Shown piece by piece: positions 27,703-35,367 of a stretch of 64,000 nucleotides of DNA (position 1 is the first letter of the stretch; each line of letters opens with the position of its first letter). Source of the DNA: Bacteroidota bacterium (GTDB taxonomy: Bacteria; Bacteroidota; Bacteroidia; Cytophagales; Cyclobacteriaceae); assembly GCA_016191555.1 (NCBI GenBank), contig JACPVX010000041.1, positions 124,001 through 188,000 on the forward strand, written 5' to 3'. A program made the translations under genes and the position numbers. The notes beneath the pieces were generated by a model that saw only the letters and a list, made by a program, of their open reading frames with translations, did not search any database and was not told the DNA's origin.

Positions 27703-28392
27703 CTAGTGCGTTTGTCCAAACAAAAATAAAGAAGGCACCTTGGGCAAGGTAGGCTTGGCATCGCGCCAGTCGCTGACACTTTTCGTACGTATGTTTTCGG
27801 TGGTGCCGGTGATGTCCAATGCAATGGTGAGAAAAGTAGATGGACTGAGTGCGTTTAGTAAATGATCGAACACCTGATTGTTGCGGTAAGGTGTTTCGAT
27901 GAATAGCTGTGTTTGATCCTTGCGAATGGATTCTTTCTCTAATTCTTTGATCGTTTTTACTGCCTCTTTGGCATCTACCGGAAGGTAGCCATTGAAGGCG
28001 AAACGCTGTCCATTCAGACCGGAAGCCATCAGCGCTAATAGAATAGAAGATGGACCCACCAATGGCACCACTTGGATATGTCTTTCATGGGCATATTGGA
28101 CTGCCATGGACCCAGGGTCAGCCACACCGGGGCAACCTGATTCCGAAATAACACCCATGTAATTTCCGGCCATCAAAGGACTCATTAGCTCATCCAATTG
28201 AGCTGGCTTGGTGTCTTTGTTCAAAATGCCAAAGTGCAAACTCTCAATCGAATCATAAATCTTCAAGCTGCTTAAAAATCGTCTGGCGGTGCGCGCATCC
28301 TCCACCAAAAAGTGAGTCGTAGCCTTCAATGCCTTGATTACGTGTGGAGGAATCACATCAAACTGTGTTCCATCAGCAATGGTGTTTGGCAC
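27703..28392 (-). CDS. SAM-dependent methyltransferase, RsmI/tetrapyrrole-methylase family (start uncertain)
   Basis: The protein has TP-methylase family motifs: FLVEDARTARRFLSSL, the glycine-rich GVISESGCPGVADPGS, VVPLVGPSSILLALMASG, and QLFIETPYRNNQVFDHLL. It belongs to the RsmI-related group, whose best-known member methylates a 16S rRNA cytidine; the exact substrate here is uncertain. The GTG at 28392 is the first standard start but cuts off the beta-strand KLYLVPNT that is normally near residue 3. That sequence is encoded in frame upstream with no ATG, GTG or TTG before the stop at 28435-28437, only ATC (28410) or ATT (28431). The ATT overlaps the stop of the upstream hydrolase gene, so coupled initiation there is possible. 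Confidence 0.8.
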   Translation of the reverse strand: MPNTIADGTQFDVIPPHVIKALKATTHFLVEDARTARRFLSSLKIYDSIESLHFGILNKDTKPAQLDELMSPLMAGNYMGVISESGCPGVADPGSMAVQYAHERHIQVVPLVGPSSILLALMASGLNGQRFAFNGYLPVDAKEAVKTIKELEKESIRKDQTQLFIETPYRNNQVFDHLLNALSPSTFLTIALDITGTTENIRTKSVSDWRDAKPTLPKVPSLFLFGQTH

Positions 28393-28426
28393 CAGATAAA
28401 GCTTGGGGATATGGAAGGGTACGGTA

Positions 28427-29188
28427 CTAATGGTTCAAAAAGTTTAAAACGGTTGCAACAAATTCTTGCGGTTTTTCAGCTTGCACCCAATGACCGGTGT
28501 CGAGTGTTTCGATTTTAGCATTGGGAAAGAACTTCATGATAAGGGCATCATCGCCATCTTTAAAGTAAGATGAACGCGCTCCCTTGATAAATAGTGTAGG
28601 CTTGGAAAAATCTCCTTGATATTGCATGCCTTCGCCTAGCTCTTCGATGTGCACATCAATGGCTGATAGATTAATTTTCCAATTGAATTTACCATCGTTA
28701 TCTCTCGTCAGGTTTTTCAAAAGAAATTGGCGTACATCCGCTTCAGGCACGTGGTTGGCCAAAAGTGCATCCGCTTCATTGCGCGAACCAAGTTGCAGCA
28801 ACGGAATCGAATGGAGTCCTTCTAAAATCTGAGCGTGATGCACTGGATATGATTTAGGAACTATATCTACAACAATTAATTCGCTAACAAGTTCAGGTCG
28901 CTTGATCGCCAAGTTCATGGCTGTTTTTCCACCCATCGAGTGGCCAATAACAATCGGGTCCGCAATTCCTTGATCAACTATAAATTGCTCCAAGTCTTCC
29001 GTTAGCAATCGATAGTTGAAATCATCGCTTTGTGGCGATTGGCCATGGTTGCGTTGGTCGATAGTGTAAATGGTAAACTGCTCTGAAAATACTTTTGATA
29101 AAGAAAACCAATTGTCTGATGACCCAAACAAGCCATGGAGGATAATCAAAGGCTTGCCAGTGCCTGCTTTGCGGAAGAATAAATTCAT
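28427..29188 (-). CDS. Alpha/beta-hydrolase fold esterase (YbfF-like)
   Basis: This 253-residue cytosolic hydrolase has the nucleophile elbow GHSMGG with S84, an oxyanion region ILHGLFGSSDNW, and a catalytic His in DTGHWVQAEKP near residue 234. The closest type I recognise is YbfF, a small acyl-ester or acyl-CoA hydrolase. ATG 29188 (MNLFFRKAGTGKPLIILHG) matches the family; the frame extends to 29215 but adds only an unusual Cys-containing leader. It lies just upstream of the methyltransferase gene, whose real start probably overlaps this stop. Confidence 0.87.
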   Translation of the reverse strand: MNLFFRKAGTGKPLIILHGLFGSSDNWFSLSKVFSEQFTIYTIDQRNHGQSPQSDDFNYRLLTEDLEQFIVDQGIADPIVIGHSMGGKTAMNLAIKRPELVSELIVVDIVPKSYPVHHAQILEGLHSIPLLQLGSRNEADALLANHVPEADVRQFLLKNLTRDNDGKFNWKINLSAIDVHIEELGEGMQYQGDFSKPTLFIKGARSSYFKDGDDALIMKFFPNAKIETLDTGHWVQAEKPQEFVATVLNFLNH

Positions 29189-29292
29189 GCGGCAAGATAG
29201 GCAGGCGGTGGGCATTGGGCAAGAAATTGTGATGAGTGCGAGATCTGCATAGAGACAAAGATCATTTCCATGTTAATGGCCTTTTCGTAACT

Positions 29293-29300
29293 ATATTTGC
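29293..29300 (+). promoter_or_regulatory. Minus-7 box of lysA
   Basis: TATATTTG fits TAnnTTTG exactly and ends 16 bp before the lysA ATG at 29317. No good minus-33 box is evident. Confidence 0.45.
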
Positions 29301-29316
29301 GCTTTTATTTTTCAAG

Positions 29317-30552
29317 ATGGAACTAGTCAATAACCAGTATCAGATTCAGGGCCTAGATGTGGCAGAAATCTGTAAAGAATTTGGAACCCCACTCTATGTA
29401 TACGATGGCCATAAAATCATCAGTCAACTGCAGAGTTTAAAAAACGCGTTCTCCGAAAATCAGGTGAAAGTTAAGTATGCCGCAAAAGCACTTACCAATA
29501 TTTCTATTCTAAAGCTCTTAAAGAAACATGGAGCCGGTGTGGATGTGGTTTCGCTGCAAGAGGCGCACATTGCGTTAGGTGCAGGATTTGAGGCTTCTGA
29601 AATTATGTTCACGCCCAACTGTGTGGACTTCGAAGAGATTGTTGCGGGAGTTGATTTAGGGCTAAACATTAATTTAGATAACCTCTCTGCCTTAGAAAAA
29701 TTTGGAAAGAAGTACGGCAGCTCTTACCCGTGCTGCATCCGGTTGAACCCACACATTTTAGCAGGTGGCAACTACAAAATTTCTACCGGGCATGGCAATT
29801 CAAAATTTGGCATCTCGGTTTATCAAATTCCACAAATCATGCAGTTGGTGGAACAATACAAAATCACGATCAATGGCTTGCATATTCACACCGGCTCTGA
29901 GATTACGGAAACTGACGTGTTCCTCAAGATGGCCGAAATTCTTTTTGGCGTTGCCCGCGATTTTCCATCTCTCAAATTCATTGACTTCGGTAGCGGCTTT
30001 AAGGTAGCTTATAAAGAAGGCGACCTCGTTACGAATGTTTATGATTTGGGGTTGAAGCTTGGTAAAGCCTTCAAAGAATTTTACCACAGCTACGGCAAGC
30101 AATTAGAGCTATGGATCGAACCTGGAAAATATCTAGTGAGTGAGGCCGGTTATTTGTTTGTTAATGCCAATGTGGTGAAGGCTACACCTTCTGTCACCTT
30201 CGTAGGTGTCAACTCCGGTTTGAATCATTTGATTCGCCCGATGATGTACGATGCCTACCATCACATCATCAATACTTCCAATCCAACGGGCGATCAAAAA
30301 ATTTATACCGTGGTGGGCAACATCTGCGAAACAGATACTTTCGGTGCTGATCGCAAACTGAATGAAGTGCGGGAAGGTGATTTGCTGGTCTTGAAAAATG
30401 CGGGTGCTTATGGCTACTCGATGGCTTCGAACTACAATTCGCGATTACGTCCTGCTGAAGTTTTGATCCTCAATGGCAAAGCTCAGCTCATTCGCAAGCG
30501 CGACACACTCGATGACATACTGAGAAATCAAGTAGTGTTGGATTTTGATTAG
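29317..30552 (+). CDS. lysA: Diaminopimelate decarboxylase
   Basis: LysA carries out the last step of lysine synthesis, decarboxylating meso-diaminopimelate with PLP. The 411-residue protein has the PLP lysine K57 in VKYAAKALTN, the HTGSEI and DFGSGF phosphate-binding motifs of a fold type III enzyme, EPGKYLV, and the C-terminal CETDTFG and NAGAYGYSMASNYN. ATG 29317 gives the conserved start; an ATG at 29236 adds 27 implausible residues and would lie upstream of the promoter box. A 27-bp gap separates it from the flavoprotein gene. Confidence 0.95.
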   Translation: MELVNNQYQIQGLDVAEICKEFGTPLYVYDGHKIISQLQSLKNAFSENQVKVKYAAKALTNISILKLLKKHGAGVDVVSLQEAHIALGAGFEASEIMFTPNCVDFEEIVAGVDLGLNINLDNLSALEKFGKKYGSSYPCCIRLNPHILAGGNYKISTGHGNSKFGISVYQIPQIMQLVEQYKITINGLHIHTGSEITETDVFLKMAEILFGVARDFPSLKFIDFGSGFKVAYKEGDLVTNVYDLGLKLGKAFKEFYHSYGKQLELWIEPGKYLVSEAGYLFVNANVVKATPSVTFVGVNSGLNHLIRPMMYDAYHHIINTSNPTGDQKIYTVVGNICETDTFGADRKLNEVREGDLLVLKNAGAYGYSMASNYNSRLRPAEVLILNGKAQLIRKRDTLDDILRNQVVLDFD

Positions 30553-30579
30553 GATAAGCAATAACTGGGAACCACCATC

Positions 30580-31815
30580 ATGGCGTCAGCACCATCATTC
30601 GATCTAATTGTCATTGGTGGAGGCGCAGCCGGATTTTTTGGGGCGATCAATGCCGCTCAATTAAATCCAACACTTAAAATTCTGATTCTCGAAAAATCGC
30701 CCAAGCTACTTTCTAAAGTAAAAGTTTCCGGAGGTGGGCGTTGCAATGTAACGCATCATTGTTTTGAGCCCACACCGCTGTCCAAGCACTACCCGCGCGG
30801 GCAAAAAGAATTGAAAAATATCTTCCGCACGTTCGATGCGAAAAGCACTGTGGCGTGGTTCGCTGATTTGGGTGTTGATCTAAAAACCGAAGACGATGGT
30901 CGCATGTTTCCAGTAACCAACGATTCGCAAACCATTATCGATTGCTTTTTATCAGAAGCGCATCGGCATCGCATTCAGATTGAACTGAGTTGTGGGGTAG
31001 AACGAGTCGAAAAAAACGGAGATCACTTTTTGGTTTACACATCACATCAAATATTTCAGAGCAAAAAAGTGTTGGTGGCCATTGGTGGTCACCCACAGAA
31101 ATCATCCTATGCCTGGATTGAAAAATTGAATCATACCATCACACCTCTCATTCCATCACTCTTCACTTTTAATGATACCGAAAAAAAGTTTACCGACTTG
31201 ATGGGTGTTTCAGTAGGCGATGCGGAAGTAAAAATCGCAGGCACCAAACTTTCTGAACGCGGCCCAGTGCTGATTACCCATTGGGGACTCAGCGGCCCTG
31301 CCGTTATCAAGTTATCTGCCTGGGCTGCCGAATACCTCCACCAAAAAAATTACACGTTCACTGCACTGGTAAATTGGACCGGAACGATTTCCGAAGATGA
31401 ATTGCGATCACAATTTCAAAAACATAAAGCAGAGCGCGGTAAACAAAAAATTATAAGTAATCCCTTTTTTGGATTATCCCAACGATTGTGGGAAAAATTA
31501 GTGTTGCTCGCAGAAATAAGCGAGATCAAAATTTGGGGTGAAATATCTTCCAAAGAAATGAATCGGTTGATTGAGTTTTTGATCCGGTGCCCATTTAAGA
31601 TTAAGGGCAAAACTACTTTTAAAGAAGAGTTTGTTACCTGTGGAGGTGTGCCACTAACTGAAATTGATCTGAATTCCATGCAAAGCAAAAAAGTGCAGGG
31701 TCTATTTTTTGCGGGCGAAGTTCTCAATCTGGATGGAGAAACCGGAGGCTTCAATTTTCAGGCGGCTTGGAGCACTGCTTATCTGGCCGCCAAATCGATT
31801 AATTCTAATCCTTAG
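30580..31815 (+). CDS. HI0933/BaiN-family FAD-dependent oxidoreductase
   Basis: This 411-residue flavoprotein has a Rossmann FAD-binding site LIVIGGGAAGFFGAINAA (residues 9-26), the family signature KVSGGGRCNVTH (about 49-60), and a C-terminal LFFAGEVLNLDGETGGFNFQ with GG-containing FAD contact. Members include YhiN and BaiN. The physiological reaction of most members is unsettled. It is likely co-transcribed with lysA. Its last 11 bp overlap the end of the convergent histidine kinase gene. Confidence 0.9.
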   Translation: MASAPSFDLIVIGGGAAGFFGAINAAQLNPTLKILILEKSPKLLSKVKVSGGGRCNVTHHCFEPTPLSKHYPRGQKELKNIFRTFDAKSTVAWFADLGVDLKTEDDGRMFPVTNDSQTIIDCFLSEAHRHRIQIELSCGVERVEKNGDHFLVYTSHQIFQSKKVLVAIGGHPQKSSYAWIEKLNHTITPLIPSLFTFNDTEKKFTDLMGVSVGDAEVKIAGTKLSERGPVLITHWGLSGPAVIKLSAWAAEYLHQKNYTFTALVNWTGTISEDELRSQFQKHKAERGKQKIISNPFFGLSQRLWEKLVLLAEISEIKIWGEISSKEMNRLIEFLIRCPFKIKGKTTFKEEFVTCGGVPLTEIDLNSMQSKKVQGLFFAGEVLNLDGETGGFNFQAAWSTAYLAAKSINSNP

Positions 31816-33187
31816 GAAGTCGCACCGAAAAAATGCTGCCTTTGCCTAATTCCGATTGTACTGAAATTGTACCATTCAGCTTTGACACAGCTTCGATGGC
31901 AATGTACAATCCCAAACCGGTGCCCTCCGATTGAGTAGAGGCGCGATAAAACATGGTAAATATTTTTTCGTGGTATTCTTTCGCAATACCAATGCCATTA
32001 TCTTCTATCTCAATAACAATTTCATTGGCTAACACCGAAAATCGTACCGCAATAAAAGGATCATCTTGTTGAAGGAAATGATACTTCACTGCATTGCTGA
32101 TCAGATTTCCAACGATGATTCTGAGTTGCGCATAGTCGGATTGCAGTGTATGAAACGGACTTGGTTGGTAGCGCAGCGTTATCGCTTTGGCACCGCTGTT
32201 AAATTTAATGTCCGTAATGACATCTTGCAGCAATCGATTAAAATCTACGCGTTCCATTTTTAAGTCTGCCTTTGTGCTTCGCGCCAATTGCAATATATCT
32301 GCAATCACATGATCCATTTTCTGAACTCGGTTTTCCACCATCTCAAAGTAGTGAAGTGCTACCGCGTCTTTCAACTCCAAACGGGCCAAGTTAGCTAACC
32401 CGAGCAAGGAGGCTATCGGGGCACGCAAATCGTGAGAAGTGCTGTAAAAAAAACTGTCCATCTCCTTGTTAGTTTTTGCCAGCTTCATCCGTTCCTCCTC
32501 TAGCAACCAGATCGTCATGCCCAAACCAATTCCCGACATAAGTACCAAATCGATCACACCAAAAAAGCCAGGAAATGGCTCCACATTATACCCAGTAATG
32601 AATGTAACCACTACGACAAAATAAAATGCTTGCATCAGCCCATAAATTAAAAGCGATACAGCCATAATCTTAATGCCAATACCGGAAGACATTTTGCGAA
32701 ATAGAAACACAGAAGTGATCAAAAAACTGATAGATACAATAACATATCGGAGGCCGACCCGCGTAAAATAGCGTTCATTGACTGCACTGGGGTCTCCCGA
32801 GAACAGCAAAGTAAGCACAACACATATCACCGCTATACCGCCCATTGCCAATCCTACCTTTTTCCAATTAATGTAATCCTCCCTTCTAAGCTGTCGCATC
32901 CCAACGATCAGCATATAAATCTGACCATAAGAAAATACGAGCGTAAACCAACTTGTTATGAGGCCGATATTGGTATTGCCATGATGCCATCGAAAGCCGG
33001 CTGTGAGGATGATGAAAAAAAGCATGGCCAAACTAAACGACAGCCATCCCAGCGACCATGCTAATAAAAACTGCCTCTTAAGTGATCTGCTGAAATAATA
33101 AAAGATACCTGCCAGTGTAAGCCCCACAATTGCTTGCGCAACGTAGGTTATAATCAGCATGAGGAAGAAACTGTCAGATTTCACCAT
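31805..33187 (-). CDS. Membrane sensor histidine kinase, orphan
   Basis: This 460-residue protein has seven predicted membrane helices (within residues 8-228), a short coiled linker, a HisKA domain with phospho-accepting H252 (YSTSHDLRAPIASLL), and a HATPase domain with an N box (GNLISNAVKYH), G1 (DNGIGIA) and G2 (GTGLGLYIA). The seven-helix sensor suggests a membrane-embedded or small-ligand signal. No response regulator gene is adjacent, so the partner is elsewhere. The 3' end overlaps the convergent flavoprotein gene by 11 bp, and the 5' end abuts the tRNA-Phe/GIY-YIG repeat locus. Confidence 0.9.
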   Translation of the reverse strand: MVKSDSFFLMLIITYVAQAIVGLTLAGIFYYFSRSLKRQFLLAWSLGWLSFSLAMLFFIILTAGFRWHHGNTNIGLITSWFTLVFSYGQIYMLIVGMRQLRREDYINWKKVGLAMGGIAVICVVLTLLFSGDPSAVNERYFTRVGLRYVIVSISFLITSVFLFRKMSSGIGIKIMAVSLLIYGLMQAFYFVVVVTFITGYNVEPFPGFFGVIDLVLMSGIGLGMTIWLLEEERMKLAKTNKEMDSFFYSTSHDLRAPIASLLGLANLARLELKDAVALHYFEMVENRVQKMDHVIADILQLARSTKADLKMERVDFNRLLQDVITDIKFNSGAKAITLRYQPSPFHTLQSDYAQLRIIVGNLISNAVKYHFLQQDDPFIAVRFSVLANEIVIEIEDNGIGIAKEYHEKIFTMFYRASTQSEGTGLGLYIAIEAVSKLNGTISVQSELGKGSIFSVRLPKD

Positions 33188-33238
33188 CGGGGAAAGGTTG
33201 CGTGCACCAAATGTAATGAAAGAACTACCGAAGCGAAC

Positions 33239-33386
33239 TAAAAAGCCCCAAATAAGGGGGCAGGTGGTGACGGATGGAATGATGACGCTACGGTCGGCAC
33301 GCTTGCAGACGAATGGGCCTCGTCAGTGTTGGACCCGGCGAACATCTTAGCTAATCTGCAAGGTGTAAGTAGGTATAATACTGCAT
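33239..33386 (-). repeat. Degenerate unit A: terminator, tRNA-Phe 3' end with insert, GIY-YIG start remnant
   Basis: This is the outermost and most decayed of three related units. In plus order it holds a hairpin (GCCCC 33245-33249 with GGGGC 33257-33261) after an A run. Next comes a copy of the tRNA-Phe 3' end split in two (33266-33280 and 33329-33336) by a 48-bp insert (33281-33328), then the first codons of a GIY-YIG gene on the minus strand (33351-33386). The order mirrors unit B and the intact tRNA locus. I read it as the scar of an earlier insertion of the same element. Confidence 0.75.
33351..33386 (-). pseudogene. Remnant of a GIY-YIG nuclease gene, first 11 codons
   Basis: On the minus strand from 33386 the sequence encodes MQYYTYLHLAD and then TAG. 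The MxYYTY opening is the same as that of the intact GIY-YIG gene at 33773 (MPYYTYIMQS), and the nucleotide context upstream (A-rich tract, CCCC hairpin) matches too. The rest of the gene is missing, and the sequence runs directly into the tRNA-derived repeat of unit A. It is best explained as an internal deletion of an older nuclease copy. Confidence 0.65.
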
Positions 33387-33389
33387 AGC

Positions 33390-33500
33390 TAAAAACAAAA
33401 AACCCCAACTATATTGTCGGGGTTTATGTGGTGACGGAGGGAATGCTGACGCTTCGGTCAGCACGCTGACAGGCCAAAGGCCTCGTCAGCGTTGAACCCC
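33390..33500 (-). repeat. Displaced unit B: terminator plus tRNA-Phe 3' end interrupted by a 47-bp palindromic insert
   Basis: The terminator hairpin (33403-33422) and its A-rich flank nearly duplicate those of the intact tRNA-Phe at 33779-33810. The tRNA 3' end follows as 33430-33444 (acceptor and T-stem half) and 33492-33500 (other T-arm half). They are separated by a 47-bp insert (33445-33491) exactly in the T-loop. The insert folds into two hairpins that share the arm GCTGAC: 33445-33462, and a larger one at 33464-33491 with an inner AGGCC/GGCCT stem. The stop codon of the GIY-YIG gene lies inside this repeat. Confidence 0.85.
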
Positions 33501-33773
33501 GTACAACTCTTGTAAACCATGAGGCGGTGGATATTTTTTGATGAATTCCATTGTCCGTTCCACTGATAGGTTTTTTAACTTCATTTCCAAAACAACCGCT
33601 TCTTGCTTCGTGCTTTTGATCGCAAACCACACTAATTGCCAAGGTGTGTACCTCTTTGTCGAGGGTGTCTTTCCACTATTATGTTCTATAATTCTTCTTT
33701 CTAGATTATCAGTTGACCCTTTGTAAAACGAGAGGTTCCGTTTACTCTGCATGATGTAGGTATAATACGGCAT
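33486..33773 (-). CDS. Small GIY-YIG endonuclease, tRNA-associated
   Basis: Start at 33773 gives 95 residues: MPYYTYIMQS, then a GIY-YIG core with the catalytic Arg region (FYKGSTDNLERRIIEHNSG) and TKRYTPWQLVWF, typical of single-domain UvrC-N-like nucleases. The frame stays open to 33845, but that extension only translates the tRNA-Phe 3' end and its terminator and is not credible. The C-terminal GVQR and the stop are encoded by the displaced tRNA-like repeat B. It sits immediately downstream of tRNA-Phe on the same strand, with only the terminator between. I infer a homing-type nuclease that targets the tRNA 3' end. Confidence 0.82.
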   Translation of the reverse strand: MPYYTYIMQSKRNLSFYKGSTDNLERRIIEHNSGKTPSTKRYTPWQLVWFAIKSTKQEAVVLEMKLKNLSVERTMEFIKKYPPPHGLQELYGVQR

Positions 33774-33778
33774 GGGAT

Positions 33779-33810
33779 AAAAACAAAAACCCCAACAGAA
33801 TTGTCGGGGT
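33779..33810 (-). terminator. Terminator of tRNA-Phe
   Basis: On the minus strand an 8-bp stem (CCCCGACA with TGTTGGGG, one G-T pair; 33790-33797 and 33802-33809) is followed by a T-rich run. A near copy lies in unit B at 33390-33422, and a shorter analogue in unit A. Confidence 0.85.
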
Positions 33811-33815
33811 TTGTG

Positions 33816-33888
33816 TGGTGACGGAGGGAATTGAACCCCCGACACAAGGATTTTCAGTCCTTTGCTCTACCAACTGAGCTACGTCACC
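33816..33888 (-). tRNA. tRNA-Phe (anticodon GAA)
   Basis: A complete 73-nt cloverleaf reads on the minus strand. The acceptor stem is GGTGACG/CGTCACC with discriminator A, the D-arm contains AGCTCAGTTGGTAGAGC, the anticodon arm is GGACTGAAAATCC with GAA, and the T-arm is GGGGGTTCAATTCCCTC. CCA is not encoded. It is the only tRNA I find in the window, and its 3' half is duplicated twice further along (units B and A). Confidence 0.97.
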
Positions 33889-33923
33889 GTGGTTTTTGTT
33901 CAGACTTTTGCTGTCTGGGGCGA

Positions 33924-33931
33924 CAAAAGTA
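33924..33931 (-). promoter_or_regulatory. Minus-7 box of tRNA-Phe
   Basis: On the minus strand this is TACTTTTG, a perfect TAnnTTTG match, 35 bp upstream of the tRNA 5' end. A TTGACA lies 12 bp further upstream, closer than the usual spacing. Confidence 0.45.
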
Positions 33932-34004
33932 ATAGAATTATGTCAATTTGAAAATCTTGGTAAAATTTTAAGCAAATAAAAAAGGGGCGTCTTCAATCAA
34001 TCCA

Positions 34005-34035
34005 TTGGCACATTGGGTTTGAATTCATAAGTTTG
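34005..34035 (+). promoter_or_regulatory. Candidate promoter at the Fe-S protein start
   Basis: TAAGTTTG at 34028-34035 with TTG at 34005-34007 (20-bp spacing) fits the minus-7/minus-33 pattern. It ends one base before the first ATG at 34037, so the second ATG at 34040 or a leaderless message may be used. Confidence 0.4.
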
Positions 34036-34036
34036 A

Positions 34037-35344
34037 ATGATGGCACTATTACAACAAATTCTCTTTCTGATCAGCTTGGGTGTAGCTGGCTTCTTTATCA
34101 GAAAACGCGTTTTACAGATTCGCTCTACCATTGCGTTGGGCAAGAAAATGACATTGACCGGCTCCTCTCAAGCTCGCATCCAAAATGTATTGCTGGTTGC
34201 CTTTGGTCAGAGAAAAATGTTTAAGAAATGGATTCCGGCTGTTCTACACTTTTTCATTTACGCAGGCTTCCTGATCATTAATCTGGAGGTGCTCGAATTC
34301 ATTATCGATGGCATTGCGGGAACACATCGGATTTTCGCACCTTACCTGGGCGGTTTCTATAATTTTCTTATGAATTTCTTTGAGCTACTGGCGGTGGCCG
34401 TATTGGTCGCATGTGTAGCTTTTCTAATCCGCAGAAATGTGCTGAACATCGCACGCTTTCATTCGGCTGAAATGAAGAATTGGCCTCGATTAGATGCCAA
34501 CCTAATATTAACTATCGAAATCGTTTTGATGGGCGCCATCTTCACCATGAACGCCACGGATCAAATTTTACAAACCCGTACGGATCACTACACCCCTACT
34601 GGCACCCTTTTCTTCAGTTCCTTTTTGATGCCGGCATTCGAGGGATTAGGTACTTCAGCGTTGGCTGTGATCGAGCGCTTCGCCTGGTGGTTTCATATTC
34701 TAGGCATTCTGGGCTTCACCGTTTATGTTACCTATTCAAAACACCTACACATTTTTCTGGCTTTTGTGAATACATACGTAGCCAAGCTCGAGGCGAAAGG
34801 CCACATTAATAATATGCCGGTCGTGACCAACGAGGTAAAATCAATGCTCGGGCTAACATCAGCTCCAGCAGCTCCAGCAGAGCCCGGACGATTCGGAGCC
34901 AAAGATATTAACGACCTTAGCCAGGCGAATTTAATTGCTGCCTATGCATGCACCGAGTGTGGAAGGTGCACCAGCGAATGCCCCGCCAACCTGACCGGAA
35001 AAAAACTTTCGCCACGCAAAATTATGATGGATACTCGCGACCGACTGGAAGAAGTTGGTAGGAGTATAGCTGCCGGTGGCCCGGGATTGAATGATGGCAA
35101 ATCACTATTAGGCGATTACATTACCAAAGAAGAGATCAATGCCTGCACCAGCTGCAACGCATGTGTAGAGGCCTGTCCTGTGCTAATCAACCCGCTGGAG
35201 ATCATCCTTGAAATGAGACGCTATGTGGCGATGGAAGAAAGTGGCTCGCCTGCGCAATGGAACTCCATGTTTCAAAACATTGAAACCAGTTTCGCGCCAT
35301 GGAAATTCTCACCTTCCGATCGATTCAACTGGTCGAAAGATTAA
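34037..35344 (+). CDS. Membrane (Fe-S)-binding oxidoreductase subunit, HdrC/GlpC-like
   Basis: This 435-residue protein has five or so membrane helices in the first 240 residues and a soluble C-terminal domain. That domain has two 4Fe-4S motifs: YACTECGRCTSECPANL and ACTSCNACVEACPVLINP. This fits a membrane-anchored electron carrier that passes electrons to the CCG-domain protein encoded at 35830. Together they resemble a heterodisulfide-reductase-like or glycolate/lactate-oxidase-like Fe-S pair. The electron donor is unknown. Two adjacent ATGs (34037, 34040) are possible starts. The gene pair is interrupted by a DUF1569 gene. Confidence 0.87.
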   Translation: MMALLQQILFLISLGVAGFFIRKRVLQIRSTIALGKKMTLTGSSQARIQNVLLVAFGQRKMFKKWIPAVLHFFIYAGFLIINLEVLEFIIDGIAGTHRIFAPYLGGFYNFLMNFFELLAVAVLVACVAFLIRRNVLNIARFHSAEMKNWPRLDANLILTIEIVLMGAIFTMNATDQILQTRTDHYTPTGTLFFSSFLMPAFEGLGTSALAVIERFAWWFHILGILGFTVYVTYSKHLHIFLAFVNTYVAKLEAKGHINNMPVVTNEVKSMLGLTSAPAAPAEPGRFGAKDINDLSQANLIAAYACTECGRCTSECPANLTGKKLSPRKIMMDTRDRLEEVGRSIAAGGPGLNDGKSLLGDYITKEEINACTSCNACVEACPVLINPLEIILEMRRYVAMEESGSPAQWNSMFQNIETSFAPWKFSPSDRFNWSKD

Positions 35345-35367
35345 CGCCTTATCATTAACGCATAAAT

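Noticed and set aside
33424-33642. Minus-strand 72-codon frame overlapping the GIY-YIG gene
   Set aside because: It is an alternative frame of the nuclease gene and of repeat B; the GIY-YIG frame has the conserved catalytic motif.
33239-33888. Integrase-type genomic island at tRNA-Phe
   Set aside because: No integrase, excisionase or island cargo is present. The repeated segment includes the tRNA terminator and is tied to a GIY-YIG gene, so a homing-type explanation is preferred.
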